From: Falsirhodobacter sp. 20TX0035
GTDB lineage: Bacteria; Pseudomonadota; Alphaproteobacteria; Rhodobacterales; Rhodobacteraceae
Assembly (NCBI RefSeq): GCF_028307215.1
Contig: NZ_JAQMHV010000001.1
Coordinates: forward strand, 434,001 to 498,000
DNA length: 64,000 nt
Direction: 5' to 3'
This document shows positions 8,059 to 16,772 of the stretch, piece by piece. The stretch's first letter is position 1, and each line of letters begins with the position of its first letter. The notes below the pieces were generated by a model. It did no database searches. It saw only the letters and a list, made by a program, of their open reading frames with translations, and was not told where the DNA came from. The translations under genes and the position numbers were made by a program.

Positions 8059-8876
8059 CGCAGAATTGACAGGATGTTGGAGGCCGACCCACCCGATTGC
8101 AGGATCTGCAACGTGGGCGACGTGACGGTGTTGGCGCTTTCGGTGATCTGCGACATGGTCAGGAAGCGCTTCAGCAGCTTGTCCATCTGCTTGGGGTCGG
8201 ACAGGGTCGACAGCGACTCCGTCCCCATCAGACTGTCGAACTTGTCCTGGATCTGGCGCACCTGCTGGTCCAGATCGATGGAGGCGAAGGCCGTGGGGAG
8301 GTTGAACGCCGTCTGCATCACCTGACGCAGCGGTTCGGAGCCGAGCACCGTGTACCACTTGGTCAGGTCGCTTGAATCCTTCTTGACCAGTTCGCCCAGT
8401 TCGCGCTGCGCGTTCAGGGCCAGGCGCATGCTGGTGTTCTGCTCGCCCACCGCCGCTTCGAACTGCTTGTCGGAATAGCGGGACAGGATTTTGTCCGCGA
8501 AACCGGTCTTGGTGGTTTCCGGCGCCTTGGCGTTGTCGAAGCCGAAAGCTTCGGACAGGGCGCGGTAGGTCTTGTCGGACAGGCGGTTGGCCAGTGCCGA
8601 TTTTTCCGTCGTGCCCTCCTCCAGCACCTTGCGGATGAAGAAGCTGTTGTTGATGTCCCCATCAAGTCCGAACGCGCCCAGCGCCACCTTCAGCAGGCGG
8701 CGGTCGGACACCAGATCCTCAGCGGTGCGGACGTTGCCGATCTTCTCGCGGAAATAGGCTTCGTCCCGCTGCATCGTGGCGGAGGAGTCGAACGCGTCCT
8801 TCTGCTTGTCCATCGTGCGCTGCAGGAAGGTCCATCCGGCATAGCCGGACATCGGGACGACAGGGGTGAAGCTCAT
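8055..8876 (-). CDS. DUF1217 flagellar-cluster protein
   Basis: A 273-residue soluble protein of the DUF1217 family, which in Rhodobacterales and Rhizobiales is found in flagellar clusters; its biochemical role is not known to me. It is helical and charged (MQRDEAYFREKIGNVRTAEDLVSDRRL region), with an N-terminal MSFTPVVPMSGYAGW start and a low-complexity end (GGSASNILSILR) that resembles the flagellin C-terminal hydrophobic tail, so it may be exported. It follows flbT with a four-base overlap. Confidence 0.8.
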   Translation of the reverse strand: MSFTPVVPMSGYAGWTFLQRTMDKQKDAFDSSATMQRDEAYFREKIGNVRTAEDLVSDRRLLKVALGAFGLDGDINNSFFIRKVLEEGTTEKSALANRLSDKTYRALSEAFGFDNAKAPETTKTGFADKILSRYSDKQFEAAVGEQNTSMRLALNAQRELGELVKKDSSDLTKWYTVLGSEPLRQVMQTAFNLPTAFASIDLDQQVRQIQDKFDSLMGTESLSTLSDPKQMDKLLKRFLTMSQITESANTVTSPTLQILQSGGSASNILSILR

Positions 8877-9277
8877 GCCTCGCCCGCGGCCAGCAAACGC
8901 TCCTCGCGCGGGAGGAGGGAGCGGAGGGTCTTCAGCGCGCTGTAGAACTGCTGGGTGAGGACGGCACTCGTGGCCTCGGTCAGAAGCGCGCGGCTGTCAT
9001 GGTCGGTCAGCACCTGGCTCAACTGCTCGATCCCCATCAGCAGCTGGCGGCGGGCCAGCATGGGTTCGGCATCGCCCGACAGGACCAGCTGCGCGATGTA
9101 GCAGACGCGTCGCACGGGCGTGTTGGCCTGATCGGGGGCGATGGCGTCGCGCAGGCGCAGGATATGCGCGTTCGGCGTCTTTACGGCCAGTCGGGTGCGA
9201 CGGTCGCCATTCTCGATCACAGCGCCGTTGATCAGCACGCGTTCGTTGGGGCCAAGCTTCAGGACCAGACCGCTCAT
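8873..9277 (-). CDS. flbT: FlbT, flagellin mRNA regulator
   Basis: A 134-residue protein matching FlbT. In Caulobacter, FlbT binds the 5' untranslated region of flagellin mRNA and limits its translation until the hook is complete. The N-terminal LVLKLGPNERVLINGAVIEN and the middle LRLRDAI stretch are family features. The start at 9277 overlaps the flaF stop by four bases. Its target is probably the flagellin mRNA of the gene at 9705-10586, which has a leader hairpin (10680-10695). Confidence 0.9.
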   Translation of the reverse strand: MSGLVLKLGPNERVLINGAVIENGDRRTRLAVKTPNAHILRLRDAIAPDQANTPVRRVCYIAQLVLSGDAEPMLARRQLLMGIEQLSQVLTDHDSRALLTEATSAVLTQQFYSALKTLRSLLPREERLLAAGEA

Positions 9278-9642
9278 GCCGCCTCTCCCCGCAATCCGCG
9301 CATGACGGAGGTGTTGATCTCGATCAGAACCTCCAGCCCGGCCTCTTTCTTCAGGGCCTTCGGGGTGTGCTGGGCGGTGAATTTGAACAGATAGAACAGC
9401 TGCGCCTTCAGGGGCGCAGGAAAGCCGTTGCCTTCGCGGCCCAGATCGGCGGCCAGCGCCATCCAAAGCCGCTGGTTGTCGTGCAGGGCCTTTGCATAGG
9501 CGGGAAACCCGGTGTCACGCTGCGCGGTGGCGGCGGTCAGCGCGCGGGTCACGCGGGCAAAGACGTCGTATTCGATGCTGCGCGCGTCGCGCAGGGGGGC
9601 GTCCGCACGCCCATAGGCGTTTTGCGACGTATAGGCGTTCAA
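9274..9642 (-). CDS. flaF: FlaF, flagellin synthesis activator
   Basis: A 122-residue protein of the FlaF family, which acts opposite to FlbT to promote flagellin synthesis or secretion in alphaproteobacteria. The family pattern NQRLWMALAADLGREGN and the C-terminal LIEINTSVMRGLRG are visible. It sits directly after flagellin and before flbT, the standard fliC-flaF-flbT order. Confidence 0.9.
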   Translation of the reverse strand: MNAYTSQNAYGRADAPLRDARSIEYDVFARVTRALTAATAQRDTGFPAYAKALHDNQRLWMALAADLGREGNGFPAPLKAQLFYLFKFTAQHTPKALKKEAGLEVLIEINTSVMRGLRGEAA

Positions 9643-9670
9643 TCCGGTTTCTCCCGATTGGGTTCAAGGT

Positions 9671-9696
9671 GGGGGCCGGACATCCGCCCGGCCCCC
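9671..9696 (-). other. hairpin between flagellin and flaF
   Basis: A perfect nine-base-pair stem (GGGGGCCGG / CCGGCCCCC) with an eight-base loop just after the flagellin stop codon. No T-run follows on the transcribed strand, so it looks like a 3' stabilising or processing hairpin rather than a full terminator. It would let flagellin mRNA accumulate far above flaF-flbT mRNA. Confidence 0.6.
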
Positions 9697-9704
9697 GTTT
9701 GCGC

Positions 9705-10586
9705 TTAGCGGAACAGCGACAGGATGCTTTGCGGCGCCTGGTTCGCGATCGACAGCGACTGCGTGCTCAGCTGCTGCTGCACCTGAAGGGCCTGAAGGCG
9801 GGCCGACGTTTCTTCCATGTCAGCATCCACCATGGCACCGATGCCGGTTTCCACCGCATCCGACAGCTTGGACACAAAGCTGGACTGCATCGTCAGCTGA
9901 TTTTCCTTCGAACCGAAGGAGGCGGCCGCATCGGTGGCCACGCCGATCAGCGTGTCCATCGAGGTCAGCAGCGCGTCGATGTCCAGATCGGCCGGATCGG
10001 CCGGCGTCAGCGTGATGTTGGCCAGGGCTTCAAGACCGCCACCCGCGTCCTGGCTCAGGTTCTGGCCGGACACGGTGATCTTGCCGGTGGTGACGGTGCC
10101 GTCCGTCCCGCGGTTCAGCGAGGACAGGACTTGGTAGCCCGACTTGGGGTCGGCGTCGTCCACCTTGTAGGTGTCGTCGGCGACGAGGTTCACGCCGTTG
10201 AACTGTGCCGAAGCGACCGTGGACTTGATCTGCTCTTTCAGAGCATCGATGTCCGCCTGGATGGTCGCCTGGTCTTCGCCGGTCTTGCCTTGGGCCGAGA
10301 CGATCTTGTTCTTCATCTCGGTCAGACGGTCGGTCACAGACGTTGCGGCTTCCCGCGCGACCGAAACGGTGGATTGGCCCAGCGACAGGTTCTCGCCAAT
10401 CGTCTCGAAGTTGGAGACGTCCGATTCCATCGTTTTCGAGATGGCCCAGACCGCGGCATTGTCCTTGGCGGAGGAGACGGATTTTCCCGTCGAGATTTCG
10501 TTCTGAACCTGGTTCAGGTTGCTGTTGATGCCCTTCATCGTCTGGAGGGCAACCATGGCGCTGGTGTTGGTCAGGATCGAAGACAT
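9705..10586 (-). CDS. fliC: flagellin
   Basis: A 293-residue flagellin. It has the conserved N-terminal D0/D1 helices (SILTNTSAMVALQTMKGIN) and C-terminal helices (ADMEETSARLQALQVQQQLS, then SILSLFR), joined by a short central part. It lacks the large D2/D3 domains, as is common in alphaproteobacteria. It is exported by the flagellar apparatus and forms the filament. It has its own promoter region (10587-10766) with a candidate CtrA box, and it heads the fliC-flaF-flbT-DUF1217 block. Confidence 0.96.
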   Translation of the reverse strand: MSSILTNTSAMVALQTMKGINSNLNQVQNEISTGKSVSSAKDNAAVWAISKTMESDVSNFETIGENLSLGQSTVSVAREAATSVTDRLTEMKNKIVSAQGKTGEDQATIQADIDALKEQIKSTVASAQFNGVNLVADDTYKVDDADPKSGYQVLSSLNRGTDGTVTTGKITVSGQNLSQDAGGGLEALANITLTPADPADLDIDALLTSMDTLIGVATDAAASFGSKENQLTMQSSFVSKLSDAVETGIGAMVDADMEETSARLQALQVQQQLSTQSLSIANQAPQSILSLFR

Positions 10587-10679
10587 TTTTGATTCCCTTG
10601 TTCCACGGCTTTGCGTGGTCCTGCCGCGGGTGCGGCATCTGACGGGCTTCTACCCTGCGGCGGTGTGATCCGACGCGCC

Positions 10680-10695
10680 GCCCCAACCGTGGGGC
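10680..10695 (-). other. flagellin 5' leader hairpin
   Basis: A six-base-pair stem GCCCCA / TGGGGC with the tetraloop ACCG on the plus strand. It lies between the candidate CtrA box and the flagellin start, so it is probably in the flagellin mRNA leader. By analogy with Caulobacter, where FlbT binds the flagellin leader, it is a candidate binding site. This is inference only. Confidence 0.4.
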
Positions 10696-10721
10696 GCAGG
10701 ACTGTTCTGGGGCCGCAATGA

Positions 10722-10736
10722 TTAAAGGCGTGCTAA
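10722..10736 (-). promoter_or_regulatory. candidate CtrA box upstream of flagellin
   Basis: On the reverse strand the sequence is TTAG-CACGCCT-TTAA, seven of eight matches to the CtrA consensus TTAA-N7-TTAA with the right spacing. It lies about 136 bases before the flagellin ATG and about 30 bases after the start of the next upstream intergenic segment. CtrA is known to control flagellar genes in Rhodobacteraceae, which supports the call; no experiment does. Confidence 0.5.
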
Positions 10737-10766
10737 TGGCGAATCCCCCGATGCGGTGCATTTGAA

Positions 10767-11084
10767 TCAATAGCGCCGGGTCAGAAGCCCCGCCCCGCCC
10801 GAGTCGTGCTTGCGCCCCGTACCATCATAGGTGACCAGTCGGTCCCCCGCCTGCCCCATGGAACGGATGTCGGCCAGGCGCCAGCGCGCGGCGCGCACCC
10901 CTTCCGCCGCGCTTTGCAGCCGCGAGGACAGGCGCTGCGCGCGCTGGCGCAGGCCGGCCAAGTCGTCGTCCGGGTGCAGGGTGTCGACGGCCTCCTCCAG
11001 CAGGGGGGCGCAGGCGGCGATCTCGTCGAAGCGTCCAGCGTCCAGGGCGGCGTCGATCCGGGTCAGAAGCGCAAGAACGGTCAT
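10767..11084 (-). CDS. FlgN-like flagellar chaperone candidate
   Basis: A 105-residue helical protein that overlaps the FlgJ-like gene by four bases. It is rich in Ala, Leu, Arg and acidic residues and ends in VTYDGTGRK, resembling the C-terminal tail of FlgN, the export chaperone for the hook-filament junction proteins FlgK and FlgL. FlgN genes often sit beside flgJ or flgM, which supports the idea. The similarity is weak by eye and the name is tentative. Confidence 0.55.
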   Translation of the reverse strand: MTVLALLTRIDAALDAGRFDEIAACAPLLEEAVDTLHPDDDLAGLRQRAQRLSSRLQSAAEGVRAARWRLADIRSMGQAGDRLVTYDGTGRKHDSGGAGLLTRRY

Positions 11085-11341
11085 TCCTTGCCCCCCATGG
11101 CGCGGAACAGCGATTCGGTCAGGCCGATGCCGCCGTGATCGACCATGGCGCGCGCTTGTTCATCGCGCAGGAAGGAGGCGAACTGCGCCTCCCCCGCGCC
11201 GCCGCCGAAGGTGCCGGAGGCGGCGCCAAGGCCTGCCTCCCCCAGCATCTGCGACAGGAAGGCGGTTTCCAGCTGGGCGGCCTTTTCGCGCAGCGGATCG
11301 GCGGGGCGGGACGCGAGGGGGGATGAAACGGTGGAAATCAT
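11081..11341 (-). CDS. flgJ: FlgJ-like rod-binding protein (no muramidase domain)
   Basis: An 86-residue protein matching only the N-terminal rod-binding/capping domain of FlgJ (KAAQLETAFLSQMLGEAGL, then FLRDEQARAMVDHGGIGL). FlgJ acts as the scaffold for rod assembly. The peptidoglycan hydrolase half found in enterobacteria is absent, as in most alphaproteobacteria. The start at 11341 is chosen because a perfect AGGAGG lies just before it; the longer open frame adds 27 residues of low-complexity sequence. Confidence 0.85.
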   Translation of the reverse strand: MISTVSSPLASRPADPLREKAAQLETAFLSQMLGEAGLGAASGTFGGGAGEAQFASFLRDEQARAMVDHGGIGLTESLFRAMGGKE

Positions 11342-11438
11342 GAAGCCTCCTGAGATTTCCGGCAGTCTCGCGGGGGTCGGTAAAGAAAGCGGTAATGATC
11401 CCCGTGGCATCCTGCAGGCCATTACCGGAGATGTCCTG

Positions 11439-12818
11439 ATGTTGGTGGCCGCGAATCTTCTTCAGGCGCTGTTCGCGCCACGCCTTTCCCCGACTCAGGC
11501 CCTGCCGGCCGGGGCAGCGCCCTTTTCGCTGGACGCATCTGCGCCGGGCATCGGGACGGACTCAGCCGCGGCAATCACGCCAGAGGACGCGACAGGTGAA
11601 AAGGCCGCGTCCGAGGTGGCCGCCCTGCCGCCCGAACTGCACCCTCCGGCGGAAGAGGCCGAAGGCGAGACGGACGATGTTCCTGAGGAGGCCGTTGCAC
11701 CACCCGTCGATCCGACCGTGCCGGTTCCCGTCGCACCCGCCTCCGCGCCGGCGTCCGGCCCATGGCTTCAGCCGGAGAATCCGGCACCTGCGCCGAAGGA
11801 AGTGCCCATGGACGCGGCGGATGTCGGTGCAGCGCCTGCCATGCCCCCCGTGGCAGATGCACCGCCAGATGCATCATCTGTGCAGGCCACCCTTACGGCT
11901 ACGGCTACGGCTACGGCTACGGCTACGGCTACGGCTACGGCTACGGCTACGGCGGATGCCGGTGCGGTGACTGGCGCACAACCCTTGCCGTCAGCGGCTG
12001 AGGTGGATGTGCCTTCGGCCGCTTCCTCCGGTATGGCGGCGGCCGTTCCGGCGCGTCCGGTCAAAGTGGCGGCGCAAGAGAGTTCCATCCCCGGCGCAGC
12101 GTCTGTCCGACCTGAAATGGTGACCTCTCCAAGCCTCCCAGCCCCCCAGCGAAAACCTGCGGCAACGCCCGTTCTGGCGGCTGACTCCGCAACGTCTGCC
12201 CGCCTGCCCGCGGCCAATCCCGGCGCGGCGGGGCCGGAGATGGCGGTGCGCAAGGTCCTCCACTCGTCGCCTCTGCCAACGGAGGCCGAACCCTCGGAAG
12301 TGCCGGCCGCCAATCCGGCGGGCGCCGCGCCTGCGTCGGCCGAGCTGCCTCTGGATGTTCCGCAGGTGCCGGCCGATCCCCCTGCCGCGCCCGCGCCTCC
12401 GCCCACCACCGACCCCCTTCGCACGGGGCAGGACGCCGCCGCCCCCGAACCCGCCCGCAAGCAGGCGGAGGCGGTGGTTCACGCCCATGCGGACGCCTTG
12501 TCCCGCGACACGGGGGCCGACGATCAGGGCCGCGTCCACGTTACCCTGCACCGCGACGGCGACGACTGGCGCGTCGTGGTCAGTTCCGACAACCCCGCCA
12601 CGCTGGACCTGATGCGGCGGCACGCCGACCAGTTGCAGCAGGATCTGGCCCAGCAGGGCTTCGGCGGGGCACAGCTCGATTTCTCGGACTGGGCGGAGCC
12701 GCCTGCGCCCGAACCGCCGCCCGAGACCGAAGGTAGCACCTTCGCCCCCCGGGCCGAGGTGGCCCATTACACGCATTCGCCCCTTCTGCCCTCTTCCGGG
12801 CTGGATCTTCGGCTTTAA
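11439..12818 (+). CDS. fliK: FliK, hook-length control protein
   Basis: A 459-residue protein (492 if the ATG at 11340 is used) rich in Ala and Pro. The C-terminal flagellar hook-length domain is clear (RVHVTLHRDGDDWRVVVSS, then LQQDLAQQGFGGAQLDFSD). FliK is a secreted molecular ruler that senses hook length and flips FlhB. The ATG at 11439 has a GGAG site; the one at 11340 overlaps the divergent flgJ start and lacks a good site. The long disordered middle holds a perfect Thr-Ala repeat (11895-11954). It is followed by flgD after ten bases. Confidence 0.88.
   Translation: MLVAANLLQALFAPRLSPTQALPAGAAPFSLDASAPGIGTDSAAAITPEDATGEKAASEVAALPPELHPPAEEAEGETDDVPEEAVAPPVDPTVPVPVAPASAPASGPWLQPENPAPAPKEVPMDAADVGAAPAMPPVADAPPDASSVQATLTATATATATATATATATATADAGAVTGAQPLPSAAEVDVPSAASSGMAAAVPARPVKVAAQESSIPGAASVRPEMVTSPSLPAPQRKPAATPVLAADSATSARLPAANPGAAGPEMAVRKVLHSSPLPTEAEPSEVPAANPAGAAPASAELPLDVPQVPADPPAAPAPPPTTDPLRTGQDAAAPEPARKQAEAVVHAHADALSRDTGADDQGRVHVTLHRDGDDWRVVVSSDNPATLDLMRRHADQLQQDLAQQGFGGAQLDFSDWAEPPAPEPPPETEGSTFAPRAEVAHYTHSPLLPSSGLDLRL
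11895..11954 (+). repeat. in-frame hexanucleotide repeat (ACGGCT) in fliK
   Basis: Nine perfect tandem copies of ACGGCT (11895-11948) and a tenth copy with one change (ACGGCG). Each unit codes for Thr-Ala, giving ten Thr-Ala dipeptides in the ruler part of FliK. Because the unit is six bases, copy-number change would lengthen or shorten the protein without a frameshift. Perfect repetition at the third codon positions points to recent slippage expansion rather than selection on the amino acids alone. Confidence 0.97.
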
Positions 12819-12828
12819 GGACAGGACC

Positions 12829-13476
12829 ATGGACGTCACCAGCACCACCTCCGTCACCACGCGCACCTCCTCGGGCGGTGCCACGAAGTCGGGCAGCACC
12901 GACTATCAGACCTTTCTGACCATGCTGACCACGCAGCTGAAGAACCAGGATCCGACCTCGCCCATGGAATCGACGGATTTCGCGGTGCAGCTGGCCACCT
13001 TCTCGGGGGTCGAACAGCAGACGCTGACCAACCAGATCCTAGAGGCGATGGGCGGCAAGATGGACGCGATGACGCTGTCGGACCTGTCCTCGTGGCTGGG
13101 GGCGCAGGCGATGGTCACGGCCCCTGTGACGGTTGATGGCAGTCCGGTGACGCTGTATCCGCAGTTCGACGCCAAGGCGGACGGGGCGGTTCTGGTGGTG
13201 AAGGACGCCTCGGGGAACACGGTTGCGCGCAACACCCTGGACATCACGGCGGAAACCGTCGAATGGACCCCGCAGGACGCCACGGGCGCCGCCCTTCCCT
13301 CCGGCCGCTACACGCTGAGCATGGAAAATTATTCGGGCGAAACCGCGCTGTCCGTCACCCCCGTCCAGCATTACGCCGAGGTGGCGGAGGCGAAGATCGG
13401 GACGGATGGCACCGTCCTTGTGCTGAAGGACGGGACGGAGGTGGCCGCGGCCGACGTGACCCGGCTGAAGCGCTAG
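12829..13476 (+). CDS. flgD: FlgD, hook-capping protein
   Basis: A 215-residue protein with the N-terminal FlgD signature (DYQTFLTMLTTQLKNQDPTS and MESTDFAVQLATFSGVEQQ). FlgD is the scaffold at the hook tip that guides polymerisation of FlgE. The middle holds the Ig-like FlgD domain (EWTPQDATGAALPSGRYTL). Its stop codon TAG shares CTAG with the stop of the convergent ubiB (13473-13476). No flgE lies in the window. Confidence 0.95.
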   Translation: MDVTSTTSVTTRTSSGGATKSGSTDYQTFLTMLTTQLKNQDPTSPMESTDFAVQLATFSGVEQQTLTNQILEAMGGKMDAMTLSDLSSWLGAQAMVTAPVTVDGSPVTLYPQFDAKADGAVLVVKDASGNTVARNTLDITAETVEWTPQDATGAALPSGRYTLSMENYSGETALSVTPVQHYAEVAEAKIGTDGTVLVLKDGTEVAAADVTRLKR

Positions 13477-14993
13477 ATCAGCGCGCCGATGGCGACGCCG
13501 ATCAGGGCGATCGCCGCCCCCACCACCATCGGCTTCAGGCGTGACGGGGTTCGGACGATCACAGTGGGCTCCGCATCGTCGCGCATCAGCCGCTGTTCGA
13601 CCAGACCGGGCAGGCGCGGACCAAACCGGGCCAGCACCCGTGCCGTCTGCGCCAGATCGCGCAGTGCGGCGCGCGGGCCCACGTTCTCGCGGATGTAGGC
13701 CTCCACCACGGGGCGGGCGACCTGCCAGATGTTGATGTGCGGGTCCAGCGAACGGGCCACGCCTTCGACCACAACCATGGTGCGCTGCAGCAGGATCAGT
13801 TCGGTCCGGGTGCGCATGCCAAAACGCTCCGTCACCTCGAACAGGTAGGACAGCAACCGCGCCATGGAGATGTGGGTTGCGTCCATGCCGAAGATCGGCT
13901 CGCCGATCACGCGCAGGGCGCGGGCGAATTCGTCGATGTCGCGGTCGCGGGGGACATAGCCCGCCTCGAAATGCACCTCGGCCACGCGGCGGTAGTCGCG
14001 GCGGATGAAGCCGTAGAGGATCTCGGCATAGACGCGCCGGGTGTAGGGGTCGAGCCGACCCATGATCCCGAAATCGTAGGCCACGATGGCGCCGTCGGGG
14101 CCGACCTTCAGGTTGCCGTGATGCATGTCGGCGTGGAACAGCCCGTCGCGCAGGGCGTGGTTCAGGAACAGTTGCAGCACGCGCGCGCCCAGCACGACGC
14201 GGTCATGGCCGCCCGCGTCGATCGCGGCCGTGTCGGCTAAGCTGATACCGTCCACCCAGTCCATCGTCATGACCGTGCGGCCCGACAGGTTCCACAAGGG
14301 CGCCGGCACGCGGAAGCCTTCGTCGGCCGCCGTGTTCACCGCGAATTCCCCAGCTGCCGCGGCTTCCAGCCGCAGGTCCAGTTCGCCCGTCACCACACCG
14401 TCAAAGTGCCGCACCACGTCCATCGGGCGCAACCGGCGCGAAAAGGGCAGAAGCGCCTCCACGATCCGGGCGCCGGTGTAGAAGGCGTCCACGTCCACGC
14501 GGAAGGCGCGCTCGATGCCGGGGCGCAGGACCTTCACGGCCACCTCGCGCCCGTCGATCAGGCGCGCATGGTGCACCTGCGCAATGGAAGCGGCGGCCAC
14601 CGGCTCCGAGAACTCGGTGAAGGCCTCGATCGCCTGGGGGCCCAGTTCGGCCGCGATCTGTTGGCGGGCGACCGTCGTGGGGAACGGCGGAAGCCGGTCC
14701 TGAAGATAGCGCAACTGCATCGCCAGATCGCCGCCCACGATGTCGGGGCGGGTGGACAGGATCTGGCCGAACTTGATGTAGGCCGGGCCCAGAGCCGTGA
14801 TCGCGCGGACCACCGGCGGCAGGATCGGGTCCCCCTTCAGCCCCAGCCAGGTGAAGGGCCAGGCCAGAAGATGCGCCACAAGGCGCAGGCGGGCGGGCGC
14901 CTCGGCCTGTTGCAGGATGACGGGCAGCGCGCCGGTCCGCTGGAACGTGGCCAGGGTGCGGATCAGCCGCAGGATGTTGTGCGGGCCCCTCAA
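13473..14993 (-). CDS. ubiB: UbiB, ubiquinone biosynthesis kinase-like protein
   Basis: A 506-residue atypical kinase of the ABC1/ADCK/UbiB family, needed for ubiquinone synthesis. The family's KxGQ motif is present (AYIKFGQILSTRPD), with the downstream kinase-like segments FHADMHHGNLKV and IVAYDFGIMGRL holding the catalytic-loop and DFG-like residues. Two hydrophobic segments near the C-terminus (LKPMVVGAAIALIGVAIGAL) anchor it to the inner membrane. It lies one base after ubiE, in the same pathway and direction. Confidence 0.95.
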   Translation of the reverse strand: MRGPHNILRLIRTLATFQRTGALPVILQQAEAPARLRLVAHLLAWPFTWLGLKGDPILPPVVRAITALGPAYIKFGQILSTRPDIVGGDLAMQLRYLQDRLPPFPTTVARQQIAAELGPQAIEAFTEFSEPVAAASIAQVHHARLIDGREVAVKVLRPGIERAFRVDVDAFYTGARIVEALLPFSRRLRPMDVVRHFDGVVTGELDLRLEAAAAGEFAVNTAADEGFRVPAPLWNLSGRTVMTMDWVDGISLADTAAIDAGGHDRVVLGARVLQLFLNHALRDGLFHADMHHGNLKVGPDGAIVAYDFGIMGRLDPYTRRVYAEILYGFIRRDYRRVAEVHFEAGYVPRDRDIDEFARALRVIGEPIFGMDATHISMARLLSYLFEVTERFGMRTRTELILLQRTMVVVEGVARSLDPHINIWQVARPVVEAYIRENVGPRAALRDLAQTARVLARFGPRLPGLVEQRLMRDDAEPTVIVRTPSRLKPMVVGAAIALIGVAIGALI

Positions 14994-14994
14994 C

Positions 14995-15738
14995 TCAAAC
15001 CTTCCAGCCGGAATGCAGCGCGGCGATGCCCATGGACATGTTGCGGTATTTCACCAGATCGAAGCCCGCCTGCCGGATCATGCCGGCAAAGGTGTCCTGA
15101 TCGGGGAACTTGCGGATGGATTCCACCAGGTACTGGTAGCTGTCGCGGTCGCCCGTCACCAGCTTGCCCATCGGCGGGATGACGTTGAAGCTGTAAAGGT
15201 CGTAGGCCTTCTGCATCATCGCGTTCGGAAGCTGGCTGAACTCCAGCACCATCAGGCGGCCGCCGGGGCGCAGGACGCGGTGCGCCTCGTTCAGGGCGTC
15301 CTGCACGCGGGTCACGTTCCGGATGCCGAAGCTGATCGTGTAGACGTCGAAGCTGTTGTCGGGCAGCGGCAGCGCCATCGCGTCGCCCACGACCCAGTCC
15401 AGCCGGTCGGCCATGTTGCCCGCATCCGCGCGCTGACGGCCCGCGACCAGCATGGATTCAGTCATGTCCAGCACCACGGCCTTGGACCCCGCCGCGCGTT
15501 TGAGGAAACGGAAGGCCACGTCGCCCGTGCCGCCGGCCACGTCCAGCAGACGCTGGCCCGGGCGCGGGGCCAGCCAGTCCATCATCGCGTCCTTCCACAG
15601 GCGGTGGACGCCCGCGGACATCAGGTCGTTCATGACGTCGTATTTCGACGCGACCGAGGAGAAGACGCCATGCACGAGGCCCGCCTTCTCGGTTTCATCC
15701 ACGGTGCGGAAGCCGAAATGGGTGGTCTTGTCGCTCAT
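14995..15738 (-). CDS. ubiE: UbiE, ubiquinone C-methyltransferase
   Basis: A 247-residue SAM-dependent methyltransferase that adds the C2 methyl group in ubiquinone synthesis (and in menaquinone, if made). The SAM-binding motif [16 protein letters not shown] and the post-motifs [11 protein letters not shown] and [14 protein letters not shown] are typical of UbiE. It starts close to the divergent mutM (about 120 bases) and is followed by ubiB. Confidence 0.96.
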   Translation of the reverse strand: MSDKTTHFGFRTVDETEKAGLVHGVFSSVASKYDVMNDLMSAGVHRLWKDAMMDWLAPRPGQRLLDVAGGTGDVAFRFLKRAAGSKAVVLDMTESMLVAGRQRADAGNMADRLDWVVGDAMALPLPDNSFDVYTISFGIRNVTRVQDALNEAHRVLRPGGRLMVLEFSQLPNAMMQKAYDLYSFNVIPPMGKLVTGDRDSYQYLVESIRKFPDQDTFAGMIRQAGFDLVKYRNMSMGIAALHSGWKV

Positions 15739-15860
15739 GCTGCGCCCTCATGTCGAAGTTGGCCGTCGTTCGCCCGAATGGGTATATGGTGCCGGCGCAA
15801 AGGAAAACCGCTTTGTCGCCCGCGCTTCGCACATATATAGCGATGCGCCGGAGGTCGCCC

Positions 15861-16703
15861 ATGCCCGAATTGCCCGAAGTCGAAACCGTTCGCCGGGGCC
15901 TTGCGCCCGTGCTGATCGGACACGTGATCGCTGACGCCGCGGTGAACCGCCCCGACCTGCGCTGGCCCTTTCCGCCCGACATGGCGGCGCGGCTGACAGG
16001 CGCTCGGGTGCTGGGGCTGCGGCGGCGGTCGAAATACATCCTGGCCGATCTGGACCGGGGCGAGACGCTTCTGATCCATCTGGGCATGTCGGGGCGGATG
16101 CTGATCTCGGGCGTGCAGGTGGGGCAGTTCCACCACGACCATCCCGCCCCCGAAAAGCACGATCACGTGGTGCTAACGATGGAAACGGGCGCCCGCGTGA
16201 CCTTCAACGACGCCCGCCGCTTCGGCGCGATGGACCTGCTGCCCACCGGGGACGACCACCCCCTTCTGGCGGCTTTGGGGCCAGAGCCGCTGGGCAACGG
16301 CTTTGACGCGGACTACCTCGCGGCGCGCCTGAAGGGGCGCAACACGCCGATCAAGTCCGCGCTTCTGGACCAGCGAATCGTGGCGGGCCTTGGCAACATA
16401 TACGTGTGCGAGGCGCTGTTCCGCGCCCGCCTTGACCCTCGCCGCATGGCCGGGCAGCTGACGGAGGAGGAGGTGGCCTGTCTGGTCCCCATCATCCGCG
16501 ACGTGCTGGAGGAGGCGATCGCCGCCGGAGGCTCCTCCCTGCGCGATTATCGCCAGGCAGGCGGGGAGCTGGGCTATTTCCAGCACAGCTTCCGCGTCTA
16601 TGGCCGCGAAGACGCGCCCTGCCCCGAATGCGGCCACACGGTGGGGCGGATCGTGCAGTCCGGACGGTCGACCTTCTTCTGCCCGCAGTGCCAAACCGCT
16701 TGA
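15861..16703 (+). CDS. mutM: MutM, formamidopyrimidine-DNA glycosylase
   Basis: A 280-residue bifunctional DNA glycosylase/AP lyase that removes 8-oxoguanine and other oxidised purines. The start MPELPEVE carries the catalytic Pro2 and Glu3. The H2TH region ([19 protein letters not shown]) and the C-terminal zinc finger ([21 protein letters not shown]-type, four Cys) are visible. The ATG at 15861 is fixed by the catalytic proline at position 2. It is divergent from ubiE and followed by rpsT. Confidence 0.97.
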   Translation: MPELPEVETVRRGLAPVLIGHVIADAAVNRPDLRWPFPPDMAARLTGARVLGLRRRSKYILADLDRGETLLIHLGMSGRMLISGVQVGQFHHDHPAPEKHDHVVLTMETGARVTFNDARRFGAMDLLPTGDDHPLLAALGPEPLGNGFDADYLAARLKGRNTPIKSALLDQRIVAGLGNIYVCEALFRARLDPRRMAGQLTEEEVACLVPIIRDVLEEAIAAGGSSLRDYRQAGGELGYFQHSFRVYGREDAPCPECGHTVGRIVQSGRSTFFCPQCQTA

Positions 16704-16772
16704 CTTGGCGCCGAGTCGGGCATAAAGACCCGGCTTCAAGAATAGAACCCCGACAGAACCGGAAACCGATTA

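Noticed and set aside
11145-11438. Longer FliK reading from 11145 or 11340
   Set aside because: Upstream codons overlap the divergent flgJ gene and lack a good ribosome site; 11439 has a GGAG site.
11895-11954. On/off phase variation of fliK
   Set aside because: The repeat unit is six bases, so copy changes cannot shift the frame.
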